A DNA stretch of 64,000 bases from contig JAJFJQ010000059.1 in NCBI GenBank assembly GCA_021773835.1, positions 1 to 64,000 of the forward strand, in the 5' to 3' direction. Every line of letters begins with the position of its first letter. Position 1 is the first letter of the stretch. The stretch comes from Gammaproteobacteria bacterium. Its GTDB lineage: Bacteria; Pseudomonadota; Gammaproteobacteria; Ga0077536. The notes beneath the pieces were generated by a model that was given only the letters and a program-made list of their open reading frames with translations, made no database searches and was not told where the DNA came from. Positions 8,092 through 16,953 of the stretch are shown piece by piece. The position numbers and the translations under genes are program-made.

Positions 8092-9320
8092 CGACACCCG
8101 CCGTGACAACGCCCGTTCTTGGCCCGAATTTTGATTCCGCGAAAACGGTCGTTTTACTGTCGCTAATCTTCGGCATCGCAGCATTCGCCACCGACATGTA
8201 TCTTCCGGCGTTTCCGGCCATTAGCCGTGCCTTCAACGCGAGCCCGCAAGAAGTCCAATACAGCCTGTCCGTGTTTCTATATGGTAATGCGGCCGGCCAT
8301 TTATTTTTCGGTCCCTTGTCTGATCGCTATGGACGTAAACCGGTATTACTTACCGGTATCGCTGCATTTGCGGTCGCAAGCTTTGGCTGCGCTCTTGCCG
8401 TGGACATCACCGGTTTCTATGGCTATCGCTTGGTCCAAGGGGCAGCGGCGGCTAGTGGCCCGGTGCTTATTCGCGCATTGCTCAACGATTGTTTGGATCG
8501 CAACCGTGCAGCCCAGATGTTAGCGCTGCTAACGGGCGTCATGGCCTCCGCGGCGATGCTAACCCCAGCACTTGGTGGTTGGATGGTCGAGCATAAATCA
8601 TGGCATTGGATCTTCTACACCATCGGCAGTCTCGGCGCAGTCCTGTTCCTCACAGCAATAAGAAGTACAGGTGAGACGCTACCACCAGAACGCCGATTAG
8701 GCACCCTTGGTCTCGTCGAAGTTGCACGCGGCTATCTCGAAATCGGCAGTAACGTACGTTTCTGGTGCTACACCGCGCCGCCGGCGCTGATGTTTGCTGC
8801 TGTATTCGCTTATGCAGTGGTGAACAGTTTTCTCTTGATCGACGATCTCGGTATGGCGGCACAACATCAAGGCTTCAGTTATTCGATCGCCGCATGTGCC
8901 TATGTCGCTGGATCGCTAACCAGTAATCGTCTGGTGCGTATGGTTGGTATCGATCGCGCAATCGCGATTGGGTTAGCCGCAGGGATCGTCTTCGCCAGCG
9001 CCGCCGTTATCGCCAGCAGTCTGTTGCCGCTTTCGATACCGCTTGTGATGATCCCCGGCCTGTGCGCCTTCTACTCCACCTCGCTGATCGTTCCGGTTGG
9101 GTTCTCGATGGCGGTAAGCCTGTTTCCTAGCAAAGGCGGTAGTGCGAGTGCCGTCGTGGGATTCATCCAGCTCATGCTGTCAGCCATCAGTTCTGGCATC
9201 GCGGCCTATCTCTACAACCACACGACGATGCCCTTGCATCTTTTTACACTGGGTTGCGGCATTGCGGCTACGGTTGTGTGGGTTGCAAGTCGCAGCTTGC
9301 GCCGTAAGTCACCCGCATAA
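8088..9320 (+). CDS. MFS multidrug transporter, Bcr/CflA type
   Basis: About 410 residues with twelve hydrophobic segments. The loop 2-3 MFS motif reads GPLSDRYGRKPVLLTG near residue 80, typical of the Bcr/CflA subfamily of drug/H+ antiporters. The N-terminus contains the family-typical ATDMYLPAFPAI. The proposed start is a TTG at 8088 that overlaps the stop of a short leader frame; GTG 8103 is an alternative. It would export small organic compounds, perhaps substrates or toxic intermediates of neighbouring pathways. It converges on the yqeC-like gene at 9370. Confidence 0.85.
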   Translation: MTTPAVTTPVLGPNFDSAKTVVLLSLIFGIAAFATDMYLPAFPAISRAFNASPQEVQYSLSVFLYGNAAGHLFFGPLSDRYGRKPVLLTGIAAFAVASFGCALAVDITGFYGYRLVQGAAAASGPVLIRALLNDCLDRNRAAQMLALLTGVMASAAMLTPALGGWMVEHKSWHWIFYTIGSLGAVLFLTAIRSTGETLPPERRLGTLGLVEVARGYLEIGSNVRFWCYTAPPALMFAAVFAYAVVNSFLLIDDLGMAAQHQGFSYSIAACAYVAGSLTSNRLVRMVGIDRAIAIGLAAGIVFASAAVIASSLLPLSIPLVMIPGLCAFYSTSLIVPVGFSMAVSLFPSKGGSASAVVGFIQLMLSAISSGIAAYLYNHTTMPLHLFTLGCGIAATVVWVASRSLRRKSPA

Positions 9321-9369
9321 TACTGAGTTTAAGAATTATTCATTGAATGCGGTCGATGGCATCACCGCG

Positions 9370-10113
9370 TTAACGGTCGACAATCTCGACCAAACGCTCA
9401 TCGCGCATTGACGCCAACACGATCCGCGATATTCGATCGGTCTGCGCTAGTGCGACAATCGCAAGCTCACGCGCGAGCGCGTGGAGATCGTCACTATCGA
9501 CCATATTAATCAATGGGATCACCTCAGCCTCGCCGACACCTTTGAGGGAGCCCTCGGGATGCGATAACAGATCGCTAAGGTGCTGTGGCGTAATCGTTTC
9601 ACCAAGTTTGATCCCGAGAAGGTCGGTTAAACGCTCGGGACGGTGCGCGATGCGGTCGTCGAGATTGCGTCCGATCACTTGCGCCGAGACGACTGGCACA
9701 ACGGTATTGGCAAACGCTGGAATCAACGGCTCATGTGGACCCGGACTTTTGATCCAACGGGCACGGGCCCCGTCGGCCTTGATAATACACAGGTCAAAAT
9801 GACCCTTAGCGTAGATGTTTTGGATCTGTTGCGCCTCAAGGCCACCAACCCGCTTTCGCGTATCGGTCGCAGCTGCGATGGCAACGACCCGATGTTGGGT
9901 AAAATCAGGCAAGGGCTCGGTCGGGTCGGCGAGGGTTAAGGCGATGTCGACTTTATCGCGATCGTATTCGTACATATGGGAGGTTGACGATAACAGCACG
10001 CGTCCGGGATGCGCACGGGCAAGGGCATACATCGTCGTTTTCTTACCGCCGGCCCCGACCAAGCACACGATGCCACGAGTGGCCGATAAGGCGACGGCGA
10101 GGTCCTCACTCAT
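9370..10113 (-). CDS. yqeC: YqeC-like protein (putative selenium/molybdenum hydroxylase maturation factor)
   Basis: A 247-residue protein with a modified P-loop (LVGAGGKKTT) near residue 19 and the YqeC-family blocks LLSSTSHMY and DLCIIKADGARARWIKSPGPHEPLIP. YqeC proteins accompany molybdenum hydroxylases of the xanthine-dehydrogenase/CO-dehydrogenase type, where a role in cofactor maturation or selenium insertion has been proposed. It lies nine bases downstream of the SMP-30 gene, so the two are co-transcribed. CoxG, another maturation protein of the same enzyme class, is encoded divergently at 11315. No molybdenum hydroxylase subunit is present in the window. Confidence 0.8.
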   Translation of the reverse strand: MSEDLAVALSATRGIVCLVGAGGKKTTMYALARAHPGRVLLSSTSHMYEYDRDKVDIALTLADPTEPLPDFTQHRVVAIAAATDTRKRVGGLEAQQIQNIYAKGHFDLCIIKADGARARWIKSPGPHEPLIPAFANTVVPVVSAQVIGRNLDDRIAHRPERLTDLLGIKLGETITPQHLSDLLSHPEGSLKGVGEAEVIPLINMVDSDDLHALARELAIVALAQTDRISRIVLASMRDERLVEIVDR

Positions 10114-10122
10114 GCGATGAAT

Positions 10123-11037
10123 TCATCCGCCAAAACGCGGCTCCTCTATGCCTCGAATTCCAAGGCCTCGGATACGAAACAAGGCGCCGGCACCAAACTG
10201 TGGCTGCACCTGCTTAGTGAAATGTTCATGGGTTGCCGGGTGACTCACCCGTGCCATTGATGTCACGTATATCTCATCGAGATCGGGGCCGCCGAAATTC
10301 ACGCTGGTGATGTTCTTGACGGGCAACCCAATTCGCCGATCGACCTCACCATCGGGTGTATACCGGATCAGATCGCCGCCAATGACCATCGCATTCCAGA
10401 TACATCCCTCACTATCCACCGTCGAGCCGTCATAAAAACCGGCTTCGTCTTTGGAGTAGGCGAAATCCCTTTTATTATCGACACAACCGGTTTCGATATC
10501 GTAATCATAGGCCCACATAACTTGCTGGAAAGTATCGGCGAAATAAAATGTTGCGTCGTCTGGACTCCAGCACGGGCCGTTCGAACAGATTATGCCGTCG
10601 TCAATTTTTTCTGTTGTGAGATCCGGATCGAGCCGCCAGAGACCGCACAGCCCAAGTTCTTCGAGATCATCCATGCCGCCCGCGACAAAACGGCCTCGGC
10701 GATCGACCTTACCGTCGTTTAGGCGGCTCCTTGGCTCCTCGGCCTCGATCAACTCGATGAGATCCAGGCCACCTGTTTCGAAGTCGAAAAAGTAAAATCC
10801 ATCGTCGAGGGCGAGGACTGCACCGCCGCTTTTGCGCAGCGCCATTGCACCGACGTCGTGCTCAAGTGACCAATTTTGCGTCCGGCCGGTACGCGGATCC
10901 AGACGCCAAATTGAGGGATTTCCGACGCGCCGGCCAGTACCGTCGACCCAGTATAAAACGCCCTCTTCGACGTCCCAAACGGGCCCTTCGCCAAGATGAT
11001 TGGCAGCCTCAAAAACACATTCGATCGAATAAGTCAC
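10123..11037 (-). CDS. SMP-30/gluconolactonase/LRE family protein
   Basis: A six-bladed propeller enzyme of 304 residues from a GTG at 11037 (MTYSIECVFEAANHLGEGP). A longer frame to a TTG at 11118 adds a segment unlike the family. The metal-binding residues are all visible: the glutamate of HLGEGPVWD, the asparagine of SRLNDGKVDRRGRFVAGGMDD, the asparagine of CSNGPCWSPD and the aspartate of FYDGSTVD. Family members hydrolyse sugar lactones and other lactones using Ca2+ or Zn2+. It is the first gene of an operon with yqeC, transcribed away from coxG, with the palindrome at 11207-11226 in between. Confidence 0.8.
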   Translation of the reverse strand: MTYSIECVFEAANHLGEGPVWDVEEGVLYWVDGTGRRVGNPSIWRLDPRTGRTQNWSLEHDVGAMALRKSGGAVLALDDGFYFFDFETGGLDLIELIEAEEPRSRLNDGKVDRRGRFVAGGMDDLEELGLCGLWRLDPDLTTEKIDDGIICSNGPCWSPDDATFYFADTFQQVMWAYDYDIETGCVDNKRDFAYSKDEAGFYDGSTVDSEGCIWNAMVIGGDLIRYTPDGEVDRRIGLPVKNITSVNFGGPDLDEIYVTSMARVSHPATHEHFTKQVQPQFGAGALFRIRGLGIRGIEEPRFGG

Positions 11038-11191
11038 TTTGCATAACCCCAGGTTCGAAAAAGCTTTAAGCGTTGTGTTGCTGCAAAAAACGCTAACCGC
11101 TGTACCGACACGAGTCAATTAAATGGCTTCCATCAAGTCCTGATTTAGTCACCATTTTCCAGCCGATTCAGTGGCTTGAGCAGCCATGGAA

Positions 11192-11258
11192 TGGGGCGCC
11201 ACCAATAATTGAACATATGTTCAATTCTCTATAGCATTGAGCAACACGGTGGCGCCCA
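11192..11258. repeat. Outer inverted repeat surrounding the palindromic operator candidate
   Basis: GGCGCCACC within 11192-11203 and GGTGGCGCC within 11248-11258 are inverted copies that flank the 20-bp palindrome. Together they form a nested dyad in the divergent intergenic region, which could fold as a cruciform or bind a second protein. Confidence 0.5.
11207..11226. promoter_or_regulatory. Perfect 20-bp palindrome, candidate operator between divergent operons
   Basis: AATTGAACATATGTTCAATT is a perfect dyad in the 277-base gap between the SMP-30 GTG (minus strand) and coxG (plus strand), 88 bases before the coxG ATG. Perfect dyads of this length and base composition are typical operators of TetR-, MarR- or GntR-type repressors. 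No such regulator gene is adjacent, so the binding protein would be encoded elsewhere. Confidence 0.65.
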
Positions 11259-11314
11259 CGGGAGCTACGTCCCGATAGTACATGGCAGAAAATTCAGGAG
11301 GCTAGTGCCTAAAA

Positions 11315-11782
11315 ATGGAAATGGCAGAGGAAATTCGTATTAACGCGCCGCGTGAAAAGGTATTCGCCGCGTTAAACGACGTCGAGATCCTCAAACAATC
11401 AATCCCCGGCTGTGAATCGCTTGAGGCATTATCCCCGACCGAATTTACAGCCACTGTCGTGTCCAAAGTCGGCCCGTTGAAGGCCCGGTTCACCGGTGGC
11501 GTCACCTTGATCGACGTGATTGCGCCGGAAAGCTATACCATGATTGGCGAGGGCAAAGGCGGGCCGGCTGGATTCGCAAAAATGCGTACCAAAGTCCACC
11601 TGAGCGATGACGGCGACGCCACGCTAATGAGCTATGAAGTCAAAGCCGACATTGGTGGGAAACTCGCTCAGCTTGGTGGCGTATTGATCACAAAAACCTC
11701 ACAAAAGCTGGCCGCGGTTTTCTTTAAGAACTTCGAGGCGCTTGTCAGCGAGGGCGCAGAGACACCAAGCAATCCCGCATAG
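11315..11782 (+). CDS. coxG: CoxG-like SRPBCC family protein (CO dehydrogenase subunit G family)
   Basis: A 155-residue START/SRPBCC-fold protein with the CoxG-type pattern: MAEEIRINAPREKVFAALND at the start, LKQSIPGCESLEAL around residue 27-40 and GGKLAQLGGVLITKTSQ near residue 125. An AGGAGG site lies 13 bases upstream of the ATG. In Oligotropha, CoxG anchors CO dehydrogenase to the membrane; relatives are found near many molybdenum hydroxylases and aromatic degradation genes. It is followed 59 bases later by the BKACE gene. No CoxL, CoxM or CoxS homologue is present, so it is an orphan here and may act as a general hydrophobic-ligand binder. Confidence 0.8.
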   Translation: MEMAEEIRINAPREKVFAALNDVEILKQSIPGCESLEALSPTEFTATVVSKVGPLKARFTGGVTLIDVIAPESYTMIGEGKGGPAGFAKMRTKVHLSDDGDATLMSYEVKADIGGKLAQLGGVLITKTSQKLAAVFFKNFEALVSEGAETPSNPA

Positions 11783-11841
11783 GAATTTAATTCGGCATCG
11801 TCTATCGTTTTCGACGCATTGAGAATAACTCAGGAACCAAC

Positions 11842-12774
11842 ATGCCCAAATCACGCAAAGTCATCATCACCTGCGCGCCGACGGGTGCGATCCACACTCC
11901 CACAATGTCACCCTACCTGCCGGTAACGCCAGATGAAATCGCTCAAGCCAGCATCGACGCCTTCGAGGCAGGTGCCGCGATCATTCATCTACATGCGCGA
12001 GATCCGGACGATGGCAGGCCAACACAAGATCCTGAGGTGTTTCGAAAGTTCTTACCTACGATCAAAAATTCGACCAACGCGGTAATCAACATCACGACCG
12101 GTGGATCGCCGCATATGACCGTAGACGAGCGCCTACGCCCGGCGTCGGAATTTGCCCCTGAAGTCGCGTCGCTCAACATGGGCTCGATGAACATGGGCCT
12201 GTTCCCCATGCTCAGACGTTACGACAACTTCAAATACGATTGGGAAGTCGAACACCTCGAAAAAAGTCGCGACATGGTGTTTAAAAACACCTACCAGGAT
12301 ATCGAAAGAATTTTGACTATCTGCGGTGCTAACGGCACGCGCTTTGAATTCGAGTGTTACGACACCGCGCATCTATACAATTTGGCCTACTTTCGCGACG
12401 CCGGACTGGTCAAAGCGCCGCTTTTCATCCAGACCGTGTTCGGACTTCTCGGTGGTATAGGCGCCCATCCGGAAGACGTTACTCACATGAAACGTACCGC
12501 CGATCGCCTATTCGGCGATGACTATGTGTGGTCTGTGCTTGGCGCGGGACGCAACCAAATTCCGGTGGCAAGCATGTCGGCATCGATGGGCGGTAACGTG
12601 CGAGTTGGCCTTGAGGATTCATTGTGGGGTGGTCCCGGCCGCCTGGCCGAGGGCTCCGCGGATCAAGTACGTCTGGTACGCAAAGTTATTGAGGGTCTGT
12701 CACTTGAAATCGCCAGCCCCGATGAAGCCCGCGAAATGCTGCAGCTCAAAGGTGGCGACCAAATTAACGTATAA
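11842..12774 (+). CDS. 3-keto-5-aminohexanoate cleavage (BKACE) family protein
   Basis: A 310-residue TIM-barrel enzyme with the BKACE hallmarks: an ITCAPTGAIHTPTMSPYLP opening, the zinc-binding HxH in IIHLHARDPDDGRPT (about residues 49-51), and the LNMGSMNMG and RVGLEDSLWGGPGRLA blocks. BKACE enzymes exchange a beta-keto acid with acetyl-CoA to give acetoacetate and a new CoA ester, as in lysine fermentation and carnitine degradation. It probably forms an operon with coxG upstream. The substrate cannot be assigned. The tail overlaps an unrelated open frame leading into the MlaC-like gene. Confidence 0.9.
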   Translation: MPKSRKVIITCAPTGAIHTPTMSPYLPVTPDEIAQASIDAFEAGAAIIHLHARDPDDGRPTQDPEVFRKFLPTIKNSTNAVINITTGGSPHMTVDERLRPASEFAPEVASLNMGSMNMGLFPMLRRYDNFKYDWEVEHLEKSRDMVFKNTYQDIERILTICGANGTRFEFECYDTAHLYNLAYFRDAGLVKAPLFIQTVFGLLGGIGAHPEDVTHMKRTADRLFGDDYVWSVLGAGRNQIPVASMSASMGGNVRVGLEDSLWGGPGRLAEGSADQVRLVRKVIEGLSLEIASPDEAREMLQLKGGDQINV

Positions 12775-12949
12775 GGCCCGTTCACCATCCGCTAGCGGCT
12801 TGAGTTTTCCGATTCACTCAAACATTAATGCCCGCTTAACCCGCGGATCGTTGTCACAGTGCGTAGCATTTGGGCGCGCCGGTGTGGTAACGTCGATGGG
12901 CACTTTTAACAGGCTGTATAGGCCAATAAATCCGTCGCGAGGATGGCGA

Positions 12950-13594
12950 ATGAACCGAGTTGGACTCCACACGAAGGTACGAATTTTGCTCCGAACTGGC
13001 ATGCAGACCGGTGTCATGCTGTTCGCATTATTGAGTTCTCTAGGTGCCACGGCCGCCCAAGCGCCAGATGTGGTCATTCGGGAAGTATTCGATGAACTGC
13101 TCATGCAGTTAGAGGTCAAGCGGCAGGACGCTTCATTGAACGACGACAGCGTGAGAGAAATTTTCGCCACGCTATTGAATCCGCGCATTGACTATTTGGC
13201 TTTAGCCCGGTGGATTCTGCGGGATCATTGGGTCAATGCCTCGCTCGAGCAGCAGACCGAGTTTCTCCATGCATTCGAGCAGTACATCATTAACACCTAT
13301 GCTTTGGCGCTTTCGAACGGCGATAAAATTGAGTTGGATGTCGCAGGCGACCCGTTGCTGCGAAAAAATACCGCGGTCGTCACGGCCGGCATAAAAGTCG
13401 CAGACTCCGACTCAATTCCACTCGATTTTCGCTTGATTCAGCGGGACGAGAAATGGCTACTGTTTGATGTGACTTTCAGTGGCGTGAGTCTTGCACGTAC
13501 GTTCCGCTCGGACTTCAGCTACGTGGCGAAAGATGGCGGCATCGAAGCCGTCACCGCGCACCTTAACCGCCGCCGCGAGGGCAATTCACCGTAA
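12950..13594 (+). CDS. MlaC/Ttg2D family phospholipid-binding protein
   Basis: A 214-residue exported protein. The ATG at 12950 has a GAGGA-type site; upstream in-frame codons overlap the BKACE gene and were rejected. A hydrophobic signal segment ends near AAQAPDV. The mature part shows the MlaC pattern: VVIREVFDELL near the start, FATLLNPRIDYLALARWIL, HAFEQYIINTYALAL, and a C-terminal LFDVTFSGVSLARTFRSDF. MlaC shuttles phospholipids between the outer and inner membranes. No mlaA, B, D, E or F gene is nearby, so it is an isolated family member whose job may differ. Confidence 0.8.
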   Translation: MNRVGLHTKVRILLRTGMQTGVMLFALLSSLGATAAQAPDVVIREVFDELLMQLEVKRQDASLNDDSVREIFATLLNPRIDYLALARWILRDHWVNASLEQQTEFLHAFEQYIINTYALALSNGDKIELDVAGDPLLRKNTAVVTAGIKVADSDSIPLDFRLIQRDEKWLLFDVTFSGVSLARTFRSDFSYVAKDGGIEAVTAHLNRRREGNSP

Positions 13595-13634
13595 AACTGG
13601 TTAGGGGGCCTGCGCAGCCGGCTCTGGCAACGCC

Positions 13635-14000
13635 TCATTCGCCCTCATCGGAGTCGATCCCGGCCTTAAGCTTAAATCGCCGTAAGGCGATATTGAACTC
13701 GTCTCCAGCCAAGTACATTTCTTCGACCATCCCTTTGTACTTGTCCACCAGTGTGTGTCCGTCGACTTCCGTGATCCTATCGCCAAGCGAATCTTCAAAT
13801 TCGCGCAGGCATACAAGGAAGCGGTCGCCATCCTTTAAATATTGCTCGAGTACCGATCGAGCCTCAATTAGCTTCTCCTCCGTCGTCGCCTCGCCGTCCG
13901 GAATCGATGGTCGCATTGGTCGTTTACACTTCGAGGCCACTTCGGCCGTAGCAATCGACCATGCGAGCATGAGAAATAGGGGAATACACAATCGCTTCAT
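13635..14000 (-). CDS. Small exported hypothetical protein
   Basis: A 121-residue protein from ATG 14000 with an AGGAG site seven to eight bases upstream. An upstream extension to 14063 lacks a site. It starts with a clear signal peptide (MKRLCIPLFLMLAWSIATA), followed by a mature part rich in acidic residues: EEKLIEARSVLEQYLKDGDRFL and later MYLAGDEFNIALRRFK. These helices have the look of a small periplasmic coiled protein. Two cysteines (in SKCKRP and LVCLREF) could form a disulphide. I do not recognise the family. It is convergent with the MlaC-like gene and divergent from the hydrolase at 14096. Confidence 0.65.
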   Translation of the reverse strand: MKRLCIPLFLMLAWSIATAEVASKCKRPMRPSIPDGEATTEEKLIEARSVLEQYLKDGDRFLVCLREFEDSLGDRITEVDGHTLVDKYKGMVEEMYLAGDEFNIALRRFKLKAGIDSDEGE

Positions 14001-14095
14001 TTTCTGCTCTCCTGTTGGCGCAGTATGATACCGGACAAAGCGCGTTATTACGGCGCGTGTCATTCAACTTCGTATTGTGACAAGGAGATCGCATC

Positions 14096-14887
14096 TTGGG
14101 TTCACACAACGGCATTGCCGAAGTAAACGGCACAAGCCTCTACTATGAACAGGCCGGACAGGGACGCACGCTCGTATTTATCCATGGTTTTTCGCTCGAT
14201 TGCCGTATGTGGGACGATCAATTCGAGTCCTTCGCCCGAGGTTTCCACGTTATTCGGTACGATCTTCGCGGGTTTGGCCGCTCGGCGCCAGCCTCCGACG
14301 ATCCCTTCGATTCCGCAGCAGATCTCAAAGCCTTGCTCGAATATCTAAACGTTGAGCGCGCGACAGTCATTGGATTATCACTAGGCGGTGGAATCGCTAT
14401 AGATTTTGCCTTGGCATTTCCTGAACTCACCGCAGCCTTGGTCACCGCCGATAGCGGCCTCCCCGGATACCCGTGGCCTCGCGGACGACCAATGACGGGG
14501 CCGGCCGAACTCGCGCGGAGCGTAGGTATCGACGCTGCAAAACAACTATGGCTCAGTTCAGAACTATTCGCGCCGGCGTTTGAACGGCCCGAGGTATCCG
14601 TGCGAATGTCAGATTACGTCGGGGACTACAGTGGCTGGCACTGGTTAAACGACAATCCTGCAATAATGTCGCAACCGCCGGCGATTGAATGCCTTGAGCG
14701 CATTCAATGCCCGACACTGGTGATTGTCGGCGAGCGCGATACGCTTGATTTCCAAGAAATTTCCAACATTCTGAGCGAGCGGATCCCGGACTCGATTCTG
14801 TGCAAGATTCCCGGCGTTGGACATATGTCAAACCTGGAGGACCCAGCAACTTTTAACGATGCCGTACTAAATTTTGTCGATAAATAA
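14096..14887 (+). CDS. Alpha/beta-hydrolase (3-oxoadipate enol-lactonase-like)
   Basis: A 263-residue hydrolase starting at a TTG with a perfect AAGGAG site nine bases upstream. The fold motifs are clear: oxyanion segment FIHGFSLDCRMWD, nucleophile elbow VIGLSLGGGIA (Ser near residue 98), acid in VIVGERDTLDF and histidine in PGVGHMSNLEDP near residue 242. All three catalytic residues are present. It most resembles enol-lactonase and C-C or ester hydrolases of aromatic degradation. A 530-base stretch without genes follows, so it is probably a single transcription unit. Confidence 0.8.
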   Translation: MGSHNGIAEVNGTSLYYEQAGQGRTLVFIHGFSLDCRMWDDQFESFARGFHVIRYDLRGFGRSAPASDDPFDSAADLKALLEYLNVERATVIGLSLGGGIAIDFALAFPELTAALVTADSGLPGYPWPRGRPMTGPAELARSVGIDAAKQLWLSSELFAPAFERPEVSVRMSDYVGDYSGWHWLNDNPAIMSQPPAIECLERIQCPTLVIVGERDTLDFQEISNILSERIPDSILCKIPGVGHMSNLEDPATFNDAVLNFVDK

Positions 14888-15420
14888 AATCCGACGAACG
14901 TCAACGAGGTGCCGATTAGACGATGGTGAAGCGTGCCTGTCAGCCGCATGGGCAAGCTGGCGCGAAAATATAGTGTGAACTTATTTGCACTTCTAAGCAT
15001 CACACCTGACATGGCTCGTGATTCGCGGCAACATTCGTTAAGTTCCCGCGTCCAGACGCCGACACTATTACTAAATCCAACTTTGAGTACCGAAATTTTG
15101 AACGCACACGAACTTTACGTCCTTGCCGAATCTCCAGACCTACGATCGACGGCCAGCTCGACCAAACGGCGGGTGATGCCGTATCGACTGCACGCGGCCA
15201 ACCGTGAAAGAATAGAGGTTGCGGCCCGTCGACATAAATCGCCAGTGGAGCACGTCGCCGTCCTCGGCGAAAACTAGGCCGGCGCCGGCGCCTTCTCGCG
15301 GCGCCTCAGAGTTTGGAATGCGGCCTAGCAGGTCGCGCCTACCTCGTATCGCAGTATCGCCCCTACGGCGAAATCTGCGACAATGATTGCACCTATATTG
15401 ATCCGAAGTAAGGAGCATTG
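14888..15420. other. About 530 bases without a supported gene
   Basis: Open frames on both strands (for example 14933-15277 plus and 15140-15418 minus) lack ribosome binding sites and family motifs. The minus-strand stretch around 15200-15300 encodes a short phrase, FAEDGDVLHWRFMSTGRNLY, that looks protein-like and could be the remnant of a lost gene, but it cannot be extended. The last bases carry the AAGGAG site of the ligase gene. Confidence 0.6.
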
Positions 15421-16953
15421 GTGGACAACAATCTCGGCTTATTTCTAAGCAAACGCGCGACGCTCAGCCCGAATCACGAAGCCTATGTCGACGGCGACGG
15501 GTCCGTTCGACTGAGCTTCTTTGAACTGAACCAACGCTGTAATCGCCTCGCCAACGCGCTAACGAACGCCAAGGTAAAGAAAGGTGAGCGCATCGGTTTC
15601 CTGCTCATGAATAGCGCAGAGTTTATGGAAGCCTATTTTGCAGCGGCGAAGATCGGTGCGGTGGTCGTCCCGCTTAATTGGCGCCTGGTACCGGACGAAC
15701 TAGAATTTATCTTGAACGATAGCGGTACGACGCGGCTTATATTCGGTGAAGAATTTATCCCGACCGTAGCCGATCTCCAAGCACGCGGTGCGAAGACTGA
15801 TATCGAGCACTGGTTGCAGGTTACCGGCGATGCCGCGCTAACGCCGTTCGCCGAAAGCTATCAAGACTTCCGCGACGCAGCACAACCCAGCGAACCCGCG
15901 ATCGGAGCGTCGGCCGATGACATGCTTTATATCATGTATACCTCCGGCACCACGGGACTCCCCAAGGGCGTTGTACATACGCACAACACATCGATCTGGG
16001 CGATCCTAACGGTCGCCGCGACAACGTATTATCGCGAACAGGATCGTTTCCTCGGCGCCTTACCGATGTTTCATGTCGGCGCCTTGATGCCGTTATCTGT
16101 GAATGTCTATCGGGGCGCGACCAGCATTGTCATGCGCAGCTTCGATCCCAAACGCGCCTGGGAGCTGATCCAAAACGAACGTATAACGAGTGGCTTGGCG
16201 GTACCGGCGATGCTGAATTTCATGCTACAGGTGCCGGACGTCGAGCAATACGATTTCCAAGCCTTGCGTTGGATCCTGTCCGGGGCTGCGCCGGTTCCGA
16301 TAGCCTTGATGGAGCGCTACGCGGCTATGGGCATCGAAATCCACCAAATCTACGGGCTTACGGAAACATGTGGGCCGGCCTGCGTAATTGATGCCGAAAA
16401 TGCGATCGCAAAAATCGGCTCGACGGGGAAGGCATTTTTTCATACTGAAGTTCGGCTGGCGGCTGCAGACGGTAGTGATTGTGCCCCGGGCGAGCCAGGT
16501 GAAATCCTAGTGCGTGGTCCGCATGTCATGCGCGAGTACTGGAATCGCCCTGAGGCAACCGCCGAGACAATCGTCGACGGCTGGCTCCATACAGGCGATG
16601 TCGCCGTTACCGATGAAGATGGGTTTATCTACATTCAGGACCGCATGAAAGATATGATCATTTCCGGCGGCGAGAACGTCTACCCAGCTGAAATCGAAGG
16701 GATATTGGTTTCCCACCCGGAGATCGTAGAGGCAGCCGTGATCGGGCAAAACGACGAAAAATGGGGAGAATCACCGTTTGCCATCGTGGTCAGCGCCGAC
16801 GATTCGCTTACCGCCGATGCCGTCATGGCCTATTGCGACAATAAGCTCGCGCGTTTTAAACAACCGAAACGGATCGAATTTACCGATCAGATCCCGCGTA
16901 ACCCCAGCGGCAAGATCCTCAAGCGGCTGCTACGCGAACAATACGGCGTCTAG
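15421..16953 (+). CDS. AMP-forming acyl-CoA synthetase (fatty-acid/aromatic acid CoA ligase)
   Basis: A 510-residue adenylate-forming enzyme. The GTG at 15421 follows an AAGGAG site. Motifs run in the usual order: P-loop YTSGTTGLPKGVVHTH near residue 176, the A5 motif QIYGLTETCG near 308, the hinge GWLHTGDVAVTDEDGFIYIQDR and SGGENVYPAEIE, and the C-terminal catalytic lysine in NPSGKILKRLLRE. It activates a carboxylic acid with ATP and CoA. Substrate choice is not predictable. Its stop codon overlaps by four bases the stop of the convergent cupredoxin gene. Confidence 0.9.
   Translation: MDNNLGLFLSKRATLSPNHEAYVDGDGSVRLSFFELNQRCNRLANALTNAKVKKGERIGFLLMNSAEFMEAYFAAAKIGAVVVPLNWRLVPDELEFILNDSGTTRLIFGEEFIPTVADLQARGAKTDIEHWLQVTGDAALTPFAESYQDFRDAAQPSEPAIGASADDMLYIMYTSGTTGLPKGVVHTHNTSIWAILTVAATTYYREQDRFLGALPMFHVGALMPLSVNVYRGATSIVMRSFDPKRAWELIQNERITSGLAVPAMLNFMLQVPDVEQYDFQALRWILSGAAPVPIALMERYAAMGIEIHQIYGLTETCGPACVIDAENAIAKIGSTGKAFFHTEVRLAAADGSDCAPGEPGEILVRGPHVMREYWNRPEATAETIVDGWLHTGDVAVTDEDGFIYIQDRMKDMIISGGENVYPAEIEGILVSHPEIVEAAVIGQNDEKWGESPFAIVVSADDSLTADAVMAYCDNKLARFKQPKRIEFTDQIPRNPSGKILKRLLREQYGV

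Noticed and set aside
12518-12949. Long in-frame N-terminal extension of the MlaC-like gene
   Set aside because: It overlaps the 3' part of the BKACE gene, has no family similarity, and the signal peptide begins near the ATG at 12950.
14933-15418. Overlapping open frames on both strands
   Set aside because: No ribosome binding site, no recognisable motif, and composition of the peptides looks random apart from one short phrase.
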